Positions 33,499-44,860 of a stretch of 64,000 bases of DNA are shown here, piece by piece (within the stretch, counting starts at the first letter, position 1; every line of letters begins with the position of its first letter). Origin of the DNA: Diphasiastrum complanatum. Taxonomy: Eukaryota > Streptophyta > Lycopodiopsida > Lycopodiales > Lycopodiaceae. Under the pieces are notes generated by a model. The model worked only from the letters and a program-made list of their open reading frames with translations. It ran no database searches and was not told the DNA's origin. The position numbers and the translations under genes were made by a program. The stretch is from the NCBI GenBank assembly GCA_029204225.1, contig CM055111.1, positions 18,122,668-18,186,667 of the forward strand, written 5' to 3'.

Positions 33499-34200
33499 AA
33501 TGCAAAGCGTTTAAATGTCGTTCAGTTAGCCGTATTAACTGTCCTCAACGCTTTTTGGGAGATATGCAATCTATGCACTAGTTCTGGTGATTGGGGCTTA
33601 GATTCCACAACCCTAGCTCAACAGTTACCATGGTTTCCATTGATCTACAATGGTCTCGTCTGTGATGGACTTTGCAGCTATTGGAAATACGAGCTTTGCG
33701 TGGTGTGAATGCATCCGTCACCACTTTCATTTACATGACTATTCCAGTCTGGGGTGCACTTTTCTCTACACTTCTCCGACACAAATCTGCAAACGGTCCT
33801 GAACTTTTGGGAGGACCGATGGTTCTGCTAGCAACCATGTGGACCAACAAAATGACATCTCGAAAACCTACCAATCGCTCTCAATTGTACCAAACAGATC
33901 TGGGCCTTAAGATACAGAAGAGAGAAGGAATTTTTGCCAGAATCTTTCCAGACCAGATCATGGCTATTTGATGAAAAATGTCCTGGTATCGACCCTCCTC
34001 AGTACAGAATTGTGCCGAGCCGAATCATAGCCCTACTTAGCTCTAACTTTAAGATTTTAACAAAACGAGATTAAGAATAATGCACGAGAATAAGAGAGAA
34101 AATGTCACAAGAGGTTATCCATTGCTTTCATTCCCAGCAAGACGTGTTCGCGCCAACTAATTGAGTCTTTTTGTGAAGCATACGTCTTTTTAGCATCAGA
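33499..34200 (+). pseudogene. Displaced duplicate of EamA transporter 3' exon
   Basis: Matches 51578 to about 52090 and then about 52818-53030. Encoded blocks include AKRLNVVQLAVLTVL, WEICNLCTSS, LPWFPLIYNG and, after a one-base loss near 33680, EIRALRGVNASVTTFIYMTIPVW and LLATMWTNKMTS. About 730 bp of the locus, including the end of the exon and a SINE-like stretch, is missing, with CAGT at both edges. Fused to El-3 LTR sequence at a shared GCATTG. Truncated and frameshifted, so it cannot give a transporter. Confidence 0.85.
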
Positions 34201-35590
34201 TCTTATGCTACGTTTATGCTTTTCTATTACAAGTAAGTTTTGTATAAGCATGGTTATTTTACAGTATTTATATTGTTATGGTATGGGGATTTTTTTTGGG
34301 GTGGAGAGGAGTTTTGCAATGCTCTTCCGCCTAGGCATAAAGAAAGGCCCTTCCCTATTGTCAAATAAGCGAGAAGTATTTTGTTTATTTTAAAATTTCA
34401 AAAAATTGTAGTGACAATTTGCACAAATTTTTGTATGAAAGGGTATGTGCAAAAAAGGTTGTGATATTGTGAACATTGTTATTTCAAAAAATTGCATTCG
34501 ATATGGACTTAGTAATCTCTTTGTTAATCAAAACTCTAATTTCATAATAGGTAGAAAATTGTGGAGAATTTGGGTTACGGTTGCAAGTGTGTGTCCTTGG
34601 AGAGAGAGACTTACTTGGGCTTGGGACTTGACACTTTGCAAGTAAATGTGTGCGAGTTATGCGAGCTTATGATTTGCTAAATCACATATTTTAACAATCT
34701 CCAAATTGTTGGATATTTTGTTTGTTGAAAATGAATTGCACAGTTAGACTCATTTACAAATATATATTTGTATTGATAATGTTGCATATTATAGAGATGT
34801 GAAATAGCATAAATATAACATCATTTGTAATCATATTCTACATTTCTAAGTTGCATTCAAACAACCCAATGAAGTTTGAAATTCTATTTATTAAGCTTGA
34901 ATTCAAAAAGAGGAGCAGACATAGTCGTTTGATTAACAACCAACAACCTTAAGATGTCAAGACCTTGACATCACATAGAACAACTCTTGTTAACTTAGTA
35001 TTGGTTGGTAAATAAACATCTCTTCATTCACATCGAAGCCTTTTAATCTCAAGTAAACATAATATATTTGCTTACATTTGGTGTATTTTTGTTTGATTTT
35101 CTATTAATCCATTTGAAATCATAATATTGTATGTCATCCCAGTTGCATCACTATCAAAACTTTCAATGACATACAAATCGAACAAACTTGATATTTGTCT
35201 CATCTTGTTTCGATTACGACCATTACCAACTTGTTGTTTTGATATGTGTGGACTTGGATTAGGTACAATTGTAATGTTGTCATTAGGATCCAAGGAAGCC
35301 TCTGGCTCATTCTAACATAATGTTTCAATTAGAATTTGCTTCAAATAGGAACAAAGATCATGCTACACAATAACACAGACAGAAAACACTTTCCACACCA
35401 AGCTCACGTAGCAACTGTATTTCTCAAATTGAAAATACACTATACATATAGTTCTTCACTCAGGCAACCCATGCATGACGGGTTGTCGTTGACAGGACGC
35501 GTGTCCCATCGCCTCGTGGCGAAGCCAACTGATCCTTATCTACTGATAGGACCCACGGTACAGTAACACAGTGATTCTACTTTAATTCTA
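34201..35590. other. Intergenic, no gene seen
   Basis: AT-rich, with short frames only. 35330-35590 could include the LTR belonging to the minus-strand element that begins near 35605, but no paired LTR was found. Confidence 0.45.
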
Positions 35591-35604
35591 ACTCTCTCCC
35601 TTAA

Positions 35605-38600
35605 AGTAGAGTCTACTTTCTATACAATCATATACATAGTTTTAAAGTCAACAAACTTTAAGTACATAAAGCTTTGATTTCAAGTTATCAAACTTTTTTC
35701 TAACAAGTGGCTTAGTGAAAATATCAGCTAGTTATTCATTCATACTACAATGAATAACATGAATTTCACGACTCAATAGCCTCACACGTATAAAGTGATA
35801 CTAAATCTCAATGTGTTTGGTTCTCGTATGGAACACTAGATTCTTTGCTAGCTGAATGCCACTCTGACTGTCGCTATGTATAGTTCTGGGATTCTCCTGT
35901 TTCATGCCAATTTCTTCCAAGATTTGCCTCAACCATATAGCTGCTTGTGCTGCACTACACATTGCCTTACTGCTTCTGTGGTGGATAAAGAAAATGTACT
36001 TTGCTTTTTGCTAGACCAGGAAAAGCAACTACCCCAAAGCTGGAATACATACCCTGTGGTGGATCTACGATCATCATAGTCACCTCCCCAATCCGCATCC
36101 ATATGGTCACATAACTCAGGTAAACCCTCATGCTTCCTGTAAGCCAAGACATAATCTAAAGTGCCTTTGACATAACGCAAAATGCGCTTAGCTGCCTTCC
36201 AATGCATTTTCGTAGGTGCTACCATAAATTGACTTACAATACCAACAACATAGCATATATCTGGTCTAGTCGTGGTAAGGTAAATCAAGCTCCCTACTAA
36301 CTGCCTATACAGCGTAGCATCAAATGGCTGTGACTTGTCAAGATGAGAAAGCTTTTTACCTAGTTCAATAGGAGTGTTCACTGACTTGCAATCCTTCAAC
36401 CTGAACCTATGTAACAACTCTCTAACATACTTCACCTGTGCTAAACCCAATTCATGTCCTTTTTGCCACACCTCCACTCCAAGGCAATAATGCATTAGGC
36501 TGAGATCTGTCATCTCGAATTGTTTCATGAGGTCTTTCTTGATCATGTCTATCATCTCTTGATTATTTTCCGTGATAATCAAGTCATCAACATAAAGAGC
36601 AATCAAAGCAACCATATCATCAAAGCATAAGACATAAAGATTTGGATCAGAATGTGTTCTTACCATCCCCTTAGAATGAAAGTAGGCATCAATGCTGCTA
36701 TATCATGCACGTGGTGCCTGTTTAAGACCATAAAGCGCTTTCTTCAAGCGACATACTTTATTCTCCTGTCCTTTCGCGACAAAGTCTTCAGGTTGATCTA
36801 TGAACACCTCTTCTTCTAACTCACCATTTAGAAAAGTAGATTTCACATCCATCTGATGCAAAGGCCAATCAAAATGTGAAGCTAAAGCAACAAGTAGACG
36901 TAGAGTATTCCACTTACATACTGGCACAAAGGTCCCCTCATAGTCGATCCATTTACTTTGTGCATACCCTTTGATCACCAATCTTGCTTTGTGCTTTGCT
37001 ATACTTCCATCTGTATGGTACTTAGTCCTGTATACCCATTTACAACCAATGGGTTTCTTGCCAACTGGTGGTTTCACTAAGTCCCATGTGTAATGCTTAG
37101 CAATTGACTCCATCTCCTCTCCCATGTCCTTGACCCAAATGTCATGATCCTTCGTTTCACCAAAAGTCGAAGGTTCTTTGCGTTGAATAATGCTAGATAA
37201 GAGAGCATAATTTGCTTCATACCTTTCAGGTTGTGTCTTCTCTCTTGTTGATCTTCGTAGCTCTCCCTGGCTAGATGATCTCGGAAAGTCATCCATGTCA
37301 CGGTTCTCCAACAATCTCTCAAACCACTTAGGGAGCTTTCTGTCGGGTGATCGGCTTCCTGGTGAAAATGTATCCCACGGTACATCTTTCTCCTTGCATT
37401 TGTCACCTGCAACTTCAATCCTTCTTGCACCAGAGAGTTTGTCCCTACCTCTCCAACCTGTTGAGGTTGAGTAGTAGTATCTTGAGGTGTATCCTTGTGT
37501 CCATCACTGGGAAAGTCAATAAATAGATCATCATCACTAGGAAAGTCAATAAATGGATCATCATCAAGAGGTATCCTCACTATACCATCTTTCCCACTGG
37601 ATGTGTCTCTCTTCTCAGCATCCTCGTCTTCATACATCTTAGATTCATCAAAGATGACATCACGACTGACATGTATTTTGTTCTCCACTGGATCAAAACA
37701 TCTATAGCCCTTCACACGATCATCATGTCCTAGGAATATACACTTGACAGCTTTCACATCAAGCTTACGTCTCTCTTCCTTAGGAATGTGTACAAAGGCC
37801 TTACATCCAAAGATTCGCAAGTGGTTTACCTTTGGCTACTTCTTCGTGAATGCCTCCTCAAGTGTTATCTTTGGTATGGCAATGGTAGGACTTCTATTTT
37901 GAAGATAGACTGCTGTACTACATGCTTCTGACCAAAAATATTTTGGTAGTTTCATCTCAGCTAGCATAGATCTAGCACTTTCCACAATCGTACAATTCTT
38001 GCACCCAGCTATACCATTGAGTGCAGGAGTATGAGCTTGCGTAAATTGTCTTTTGATTCCACATTTATCACAAAAATCATTGAAGTCATTAGACTTATAC
38101 TCACCTCCACTATCTGATCTTAGAGCTTTGATCTTCCTACATGTCTAATTTTCGACCAATGCTTTGAAGCTCTTGAAATTGTCAAATGCATCCGATTTCT
38201 TCTTCAAGAAGTAAATCCACATCTTACGTGACATATCATCAATAAAGGTCATGAAATAGAAGGCTTTACCTAAGGACATAGTCCTCATAGGCCCGCATAA
38301 ATCTATGTGGATCAAATCCAGGATGTTCTTTGCTCTAGCAACGCCACCTTTATTGAACTTCTCTCGATGCTGCTTCCCATACACACATGATTCACACATC
38401 GACTTCAAGTGGTCTTCTATCATAGGCAATCCTCTCACCATTTCCAGTTTCCTCATCAAACTGAGGGTTCCTAAGTGACCAAGCCTCTTATGCCACAGTT
38501 CAGTTTGTGATGGAATGGATGAGACAAGTCCATGTTGCCCCTTGATTGTAGCATTCAACCTATACAATTTAGTGTTGGGCTCTCTTATACCATCCGCAAT

Positions 38601-39445
38601 AACTTTGACCTTTTGGTTCACATCCTTCACAAAGCAACGATCATGGGCAAATTCTACTTTCAACTTTTGATCAGTAATAACACCAACGAAAAGTAGATTT
38701 TTCTTCAAACCTGGTACGTAAAGTACCTCCCTGATCATCCTGCTTTTGTCATCAGGTAGTTGGATTGAAGCGGTGCCTATCCCCTTGATCTTGCACACAT
38801 CACCATTTGCTTGTGAGACAGATGTTCCATTATCCAACACTTTCAAGCTATTGAACCAATCCTTGTTACCTGTCATGTGTCTTGTGGCTCTTGAGTCAAT
38901 ATATCATGCTTGATCATCTTGATTAGATGACAATACTGATATGAAGATGCTAGAGTCTTCAATCTCACCCTCATCGACAAGGTTAGCTTGCTTTGGTTTT
39001 CCCTTGTCTGATTCTGCCAGGAATTTTTGACATTCACTCTTCCAATGGCCCTTTTTACCACAATGGAAGCACTTGCCCTTCTTCTTGGTCTTGCTAGGAG
39101 ATCTCTCATCCTCTAAGTCTTGGCGAATTGCTGCTTAGACTTCTTCTTGCCCTTGCCCTTGCCTTGTTTTTGGCATGTCGCAAGTGCCTGATCATCAGTG
39201 TTTTGACGTCTAGCTTTCACCATTTCTCGCCGTTGCTCTTCCTGCATCAAGATTCTTATGAGCTCGTCAAAGGTTGGCAATCTTTCTCTTGATGTTATTC
39301 CACTCACAAACATCTGATAGGGTTCTACAATGCCACACAATGCATTTCGAATGGAAGGTGCATGTAATAAGGTAAAATTTGGTGCACGTAAAAAGATTTT
39401 GCCATAATTTTGCTCCCACACATTCTGTCGTGGAGGCAACACCAT
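35605..39445 (-). pseudogene. Copia gag-pol, copy B, decayed
   Basis: Read on the minus strand. Gag C-terminal part at 39445-39113 (LPTFDELIRILMQEEQRRE), zinc knuckle CFHCGKKGHWKSEC near 39030-39075, protease site changed to IDSRATRHMT with an in-frame TGA just before it (near 38910). Integrase: LWHKRLGHLG, CESCVYGKQHR, TFIDDMSRK, a stop at 38144, SDSGGEYKS. Then a linker with a 10-residue tandem repeat, RT (36703-37314 and 35929-36666) with LYGLKQAPRA and YVDDLIIT, and RNase H with HIEI and ADIFTKPL near 35700-35820. The purine tract AAGGGAGAGAG near 35602 marks the 3' end. Several stops and shifts: non-functional. Confidence 0.88.
37504..37563 (-). repeat. 2 x 30-bp in-frame tandem repeat in copia linker
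   Basis: Two adjacent 30-bp units encode DDDPFIDFPS and DDDLFIDFPS in the integrase-RT linker. Confidence 0.9.
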
Positions 39446-39687
39446 TCTCTTTATTAAAAAGTTAAAACTGAGATTAAGATAAAAGAAAGAGGAGGTTTCA
39501 CATAATCCACTACACTTTTTTTATTTAGATTGGAGTTTTCCCATTGATAGATTGGTAAAATAAGGGCCTTCCCCTTTCATTCTTATTTTGAGTTCTGAAC
39601 ATGTGGGCCTATAGAATAGAATGCTGTAAATAGTTCACCAAGTTTACACATGAAGTACAAGGCCCTTACATCTCAACAATATAACAA

Positions 39688-40610
39688 CCAAGGTTTGAGT
39701 ATTTGTGGGCTTGACCACAATAAACAACTATATCCAACTCACACCACTATGAACTTTCTTTTTTAGCAAGAAAAAGATTGGATGTTTAGTAGCCCGCTGA
39801 AGAGCATGTGCTTGTGAAAGAAGTCAAGTTGCTTATCTTTTTCATCATAAGTGAGTCTCAAAGGTTGTTGCCCTTGCCTTGATGTTTGGCTTTTGATTTG
39901 CAGTAGGCTCTTCAATATCAACATCCAAAGTATCATCAAGAATGTAGATCCAACATACACACCACCACTTGAAGACACTTTTGGAAAGTTTCCCTCATAA
40001 AAAATGACATCTCTTCCAATGACCACTTTCTTAGTTGAAGGAATCAAATCTTTGTAAGCCTTGCTCACCTCACTTTAACCAACAAAAATATTTTTTCTTG
40101 AAGATGGATCCTCCTTTGTCCTATCATCAAGAGTGATATTGATATAGCAAATGCATCCAAAAGTTACAGATGGAAGGAAGGGTGGTAGTGACAACGGTAG
40201 ATGGTGTGGGCGATAGGCATGAGAATGGATGTAGATGTATGATGAGAGGTTGGTTGAAGAAGGAGACTGATTTCCCAATGCTTGTGTTTCCCTTTCTGAA
40301 GGATCTTCGTCATGACTGGGGTACTTCTTCTGATTGAGTCTCTTTGGATTACCCATCTGCCTTCTTTAGTCTTGTCTTTTTCATATTAGACTTGTGACCT
40401 TGGCTGTCGATCTTGCTGATGTTGTTGCTGGCAGCGCAACTGCTCCAGTGGATCCAAGCAGATCCACTCTCTCCCCCCCAAAAAAATCTGTTGGTGGGGA
40501 TGTTGTTGCTGGTAACTGTTCATGCTTAGGATTGGATTGGTGTGGGTGGAAACGTAGTTGAAACTCATTGAACATGCGACTGGACTAAAGATTGAATAAA
40601 TTTTAACTAA
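39688..40610 (-). pseudogene. Chimeric copia integrase-linker fragment, copy B
   Basis: Second copy of 11815-12720, including the unrelated MGNPKRLNQKKYPSH-type N-terminal frame (from 40356) and the copia blocks FGCICYINITLDDRTKED and SKAYKDLIPSTKK. A few bases are missing relative to copy A near 39885, which shifts the linker. In copy B it sits between a nearly full copia pol and a gag-like region, while in copy A the neighbours are cut back. Confidence 0.7.
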
Positions 40611-41456
40611 ATTTGTTTTGATCTTGCTGTAGTTGAATATGGCAATGAGATGTAGGAATCAACTCTAATCTGACATGGATTTCTCATATGTCTCAAAAAT
40701 CTTAAACTGTTGTACAAGGGAATCTGAAGATGGATAGATGAATGAAAATGTGTTTTGGAGATGCTCTACAGAAGACTCTCGTGCAATAGCTATTCATCAA
40801 GCAAAAATCAATCACACAAAATAGGTGAAGAGAAACAAGGAAATAAACAACGTTACAGAGAGTGAGAACTGTATAGCACTTGTCGAACAAAATTTGCATT
40901 CATCAACATTGATAATGTACTTTGATAGTTGCAATATTTCAGCTGTTTTGTAGAGTAATGTGACTTACTCTGACATGCCCTTGTCAAAACAAGGCAGGGT
41001 GGGTGACGCTAGTATCGACCATCAGTGATAGCAAATGTTGTAAAATATAGTTTGAGATGTAGGTATTATTGAGGTACTATATCTTGAGGACCTCTGTGAA
41101 CAAGAGATTCAGAACTGAATCTCTATTTGGATTTCCGAATCCGAGAAATATTGTGTATTGGCACATTGGAAATCTTATCAGCATGTGGAAAGACAAATAG
41201 ATTTGAGGTTGTAGAAGGGGAGAAAAACTGTCAATTCTCTGTGAAGGTTGCTCTTGTCTGGACATTGTAGCAGATGACGGAATATCGGTTTCACTTTCTT
41301 TCGACAAGGACTCATTTCATATTGTCTTTTTTCATTATGGAACTGGTGTATTGTGTAGTATTGTAGAAGTTTGCTAGAAACTTCTCGAGTGAGCAACAAG
41401 CTGAGCGGTTGGGTGCTATGGTGCTCATGTAGTTGTCGTGAGAATTTTATCGGGAT
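40611..41456. other. No gene seen; present only in copy B
   Basis: Sequence without supported coding. Copy A lacks everything between about 40612 and 42512. Confidence 0.45.
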
Positions 41457-42180
41457 TCATAACTGACGTGATGGGCAGGTAGGATCGTAGTTGGTTGTTT
41501 TCGGACAGTCTTTGGAATTGTGTTCAGGACACTCAGCATGGTACTTGGTCTTGACTGGACAATCAACCATGAAGTGGCCAATTTCACCACAGATGAAATA
41601 TCTAGTGTGCAATGGCCCTTGTATAACAGCATAGCCATCTTGTATGGCTAGTGGTTCTGGACTTTCTGGTGGATATTCATGAGAAGTCAAGGCATTTCCA
41701 GATTGTGCCGGTTGTTCTTCATATCGTTGGACTGTATGTGCTTGGATATGCTGATATGAAGGACAAGCATCAGCAGGATGCGTAGCCCGGCAGTGTGGAC
41801 ACCATATTGGTTTTTGTCTATAAGGTACATGTGTAGGGTTTGACTGACTAGGCATACTGCTTTGGATAGACTTCAGGGTAGCTTGAAACTCATTGGTGAG
41901 TTTCTCCATATGTAGTTGATGTTGCTTATTAAGCAACTCCAATTGGGATTTTTAAAGCTGATCTCGGGTGTCCTCGATCGGCCTCAACTCATGGGCAAGA
42001 GCACGTGGTGCCTTCCTTTCCTTGGATTCGTCAACATGTGATCCTTCGTCTTCTTCCTTGATGGCATCAGACATAGCTAACTTTAGGCTCATATATTCGT
42101 CATTTTATTTAAGCTCGCGTCTAATCCATCTTGGAAGGCTGACTGAAGACCAGATGATGAGCATTTTTTTGGAGGGCTGT
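41457..42180 (-). pseudogene. Cys/His-rich gag-like fragment
   Basis: From about 42180 leftwards: a charged segment (KAPRALAHELRPIEDTRDQL), a stop, then an open frame 41942-41457 starting with a coiled-coil-like MELLNKQHQLHMEKLTNEF. It has three Cys/His clusters: CPHCRATHPADAC, a zinc-knuckle-like YFICGEIGHFMVDC that lacks the first cysteine, and CPEHNSKDC. This is typical of retroelement Gag C-termini but does not match the copia gags here. Possibly Ty3/gypsy. Confidence 0.5.
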
Positions 42181-42189
42181 TCCTGTACT

Positions 42190-43022
42190 TGACTTATTCG
42201 AACATCTTCACAGATATAGGTAGTCGAACAATTTCTGTTCATTCTTTCTTTGCCCATTTTCGAGCTCTCGAGCTCCTCGACATAGGATGAACTATTGTTG
42301 TTCTCCTATATGTTCTATGCGACTTGTTTCTCTAGTTCTGGCGGCAATCCATGGCTACATGACCCTTCTTGTGGCAATGGATACACTCAATCTTGGGATT
42401 GAGCCAGTAGGTATCTATTGTATGCCCGTCTCTTCTGCATCTCACACAAGTCTTCTTGTCTGCACCTTGTTGTTTTGACCTCTTGCCTTTGCTTGTTCCC
42501 TCTACTTGCTGGTTGGACTCCCTCTTAGGCTTAAATTGCTTCTTTTTTTTTCTTTGTTGCCATAGAGGGCCTAGTCAAAACCATCTTTGTGATCAAGATG
42601 TTCTCTGGCCTCGACTTCCTCTCAAATCTCGACAATCGCCTTTTCGAGGTTCATGGTGGGATCTTTCACGAGCAGGGTCCTTGTCATCTGGAATGATCTG
42701 GGTAAGGCTCTCAACAGGTACGTGAGCTGCTTCTCAGCTGACACAACGTTCTCTGCTCCAGAGTTATGTAGTGACAGAAACAGATTCTTCATCTTTCTTA
42801 CGAAAGAAGTGAGTTTTTTTTCATCTCACTGCAAATTCGTTAGCTGATCTTTCAACATCATGATTTGACTTCTTGATTTCCTCTGAAATCTGGTGAGTAA
42901 TGCATTCCACGTCTCCTTAGCTTTGGAGAGTGTAACCAAGTCAAGTGTGAGACTATCTTCGGTGGAAGATGATAGCAAGACTACTGCCTTGTCATTTTTC
43001 TCCCTCCATTCGCGTAGCTCCC
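42190..43022 (-). pseudogene. Copia gag fragment with zinc knuckles, copy B
   Basis: Minus strand. Bases 43022-42555 match the gag of copy A (12790-13262). Beyond that, copy B keeps two knuckles: a changed CVRCRRDGHTIDTY (last Cys lost) and CIHCHKKGHVAMDC, near 42350-42450. The gag N-terminus is missing because the sequence breaks at 43022. Confidence 0.7.
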
Positions 43023-43025
43023 CTT

Positions 43026-43135
43026 ATTAACTTTATTAAGTCTATATAGCTCTAAGATTAAAATACATATTGTCCTCAAAATTGCCAAATAAACTCAACA
43101 TGAAAAATCTTAAACTAGTTGACAATTTTTCACAC
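43026..43135 (-). repeat. Fragment of a copia LTR start, minus strand
   Basis: The minus strand begins TGTGAAAAATTGTCAACTAG, the El-1 LTR start, then diverges (TTTAAGATTTTTCATG). About 110 bp of a related LTR subfamily, cut at about 43026 against the gag fragment of copy B. Confidence 0.75.
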
Positions 43136-43150
43136 TCTCTCTTCAACTAG
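43136..43150 (-). promoter_or_regulatory. Polypurine tract, minus strand
   Basis: Minus strand GTTGAAGAGAGAG, directly before the TGTG LTR start. Confidence 0.75.
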
Positions 43151-43347
43151 TTCTACCACACAACTTTGATAGAATGATATCCATTCTAAGTATGGCCTTC
43201 TTTCTATGGTTTTATAATAGCCTTCATAATTGATATAGAAAATAGTATCTACATTGAATGCTTCACTATTTCTTACATCAATTTTACATAGCAAGATGTA
43301 ACTAAAATATGAAGAACCAAATAGAATGTAAATACAATGATTCCTCC
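43151..43347 (-). repeat. Module X, copy X3 (3' part)
   Basis: On the minus strand this matches 23990-24190 of El-2. Shared strings include TACATTCTATTTG, GTAAAATTGATGTAAGAAAT and TATATCAATTATG. The RNase H remnant that follows X in El-2 is absent, and X3 runs straight to the polypurine tract. On the other side it is fused at GGAATCAT to RNase H of a different copia family. Confidence 0.75.
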
Positions 43348-44410
43348 ATATTCTTTCGTCAGATGTATTGCAGAGGTGTTATCCATCTGCAAGACTAGAG
43401 GCTCATTCCTTGTTTCGTCCAATTCATCCAGGAACTGCCTTAGCCAAATTATCATGTTGGCCATCTTTGCTGCTGCAATGTCCTCTGCTTCGCAGGATGA
43501 CTGGGCCACAATGGTCTGCTTCTTGCTAACCCAGAGAACTACTGCTCCTGATGAGACGGTGCATCCCCTTGAAACGCTTTTACAATCGTCCTTTAGGGAT
43601 GCCCAGCTAGCATCACTATAGGAAAGCATCCTGAAACCTACATCACAACAATAACACAACTCGTAATCCCTCGTCAATTGAAGATATTGCAAAATTCGTT
43701 TTGCAATCTTCCAATGTGTCGAGCTTGGATTCGTACAAAATTGGCTCATCCTGAACACTGCATAAGCAATGTCAGGACATGTATTGTCTGCAAGGTACAT
43801 CAGAGAACCTACCAGCTTCCTGTAAGGTGTGAGCTGCATCTGTTTTCTCTCTTCCTCAGTCTTCGAACAATCATCGTTTGTCAGCACCGTTCCTGCGAGC
43901 ATTGGAGTATTCGCTCCTTTGCAGTTCAACATCCCAAAATCCTCTAGGATTTTTTGGGTGTATCTAGACCGATGAAGGTATAGCTTACCTCCCTCATAGT
44001 CCGTTTCAATTTGCAAGCCTAGGTAACACCTGGCTTCTCCCAGATACACAATCTCGAAATATTTCGAGATGTCTGTCTTCACTTCAGCAATCAGCTGCTC
44101 ACTCTTGCAAAGTATCAAAGTGTCATCCACATATACAACCACAGTGATGATCTGCCCATCTGTGACTCTGACATACACATTAGAATCAGCCGACAGTAGC
44201 TTGAATCCTAATGATTTCAGGGCTTAATCCTTCTTCTTGTACCATTGTCTGGCTGACTATTTCAGACCGTAGATATTTCTATGCATTTTGCATGCATAAA
44301 TAGGAAGTGAATTTGAGACATATCTTGGGGGTTGATCCATGTAGACCTCTTCGTCTAATTCGCCATGCAAGAAGGCTGTCTTACCGTCCGCAATGTGCAT
44401 ATCTCTTTAC
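43348..44410 (-). pseudogene. Copia RT-RNase H fragment, minus strand
   Basis: Minus strand: [19 protein letters not shown] near 44390-44335, stops near 44260-44220, then an open frame 44178-43273 with VVVYVDDTLILCKSE and LGEARCYLGLQI, and RNase H (YSDASWASLKDDCKS, AQSSCEAEDIAAAK, LQMDNTSAIHLTKE). The RNase H end is replaced by module X3. The family equals that of the plus-strand C1/C2 pieces, which stop at EEVYMDQP. This piece could therefore be the inverted remainder of one of them. Confidence 0.85.
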
Positions 44411-44860
44411 AATCCAGTTCTTGATGTTCTTGGGATGTTCAAGAATCAAAAGGCTGGTTGGTTTCTTGATTCTTGGACTTCTAAAATGCTATAGATTAGT
44501 TCTTGTTTTTTGTTTTGTCAATTTATGCAAGTAAAGTAGTGTAGGATCTGATTCAGTTCATTTTCAGAGTAGGTAGCTGTAGAATCTACAGAATGTCCAT
44601 TTGGGTTGTATGTTGATCTGTGAATGAACGTTCTTGGCTTGCATCTATGTATGAATGTAAGTGCGTTCAAGAGAGACGACCTTGAGTTGTCCTCTAACAT
44701 GCAGAACAAAATATACTACAATGAGAATCTATTTCCTTTTGCCTAATCTGGGTCTTTAAACAAGAAAGATAAACTCAAGAAGAACCCACCGTCTCTGTTG
44801 ATAGGCAGAAGTAAGAAAGAATTAATTTTAAAAAATCAATAGATCCTCTGGATCAGGGGA
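44411..44860. other. Unassigned, possibly gag or leader remains
   Basis: No motif seen; directly precedes the C1 protease. Confidence 0.35.

Noticed and set aside
34201..35590. Short frames (for example 34205-34393 and 34445-34645) as genes
   Set aside because: No conserved blocks, no splice pattern, no repeat copies; treated as intergenic.
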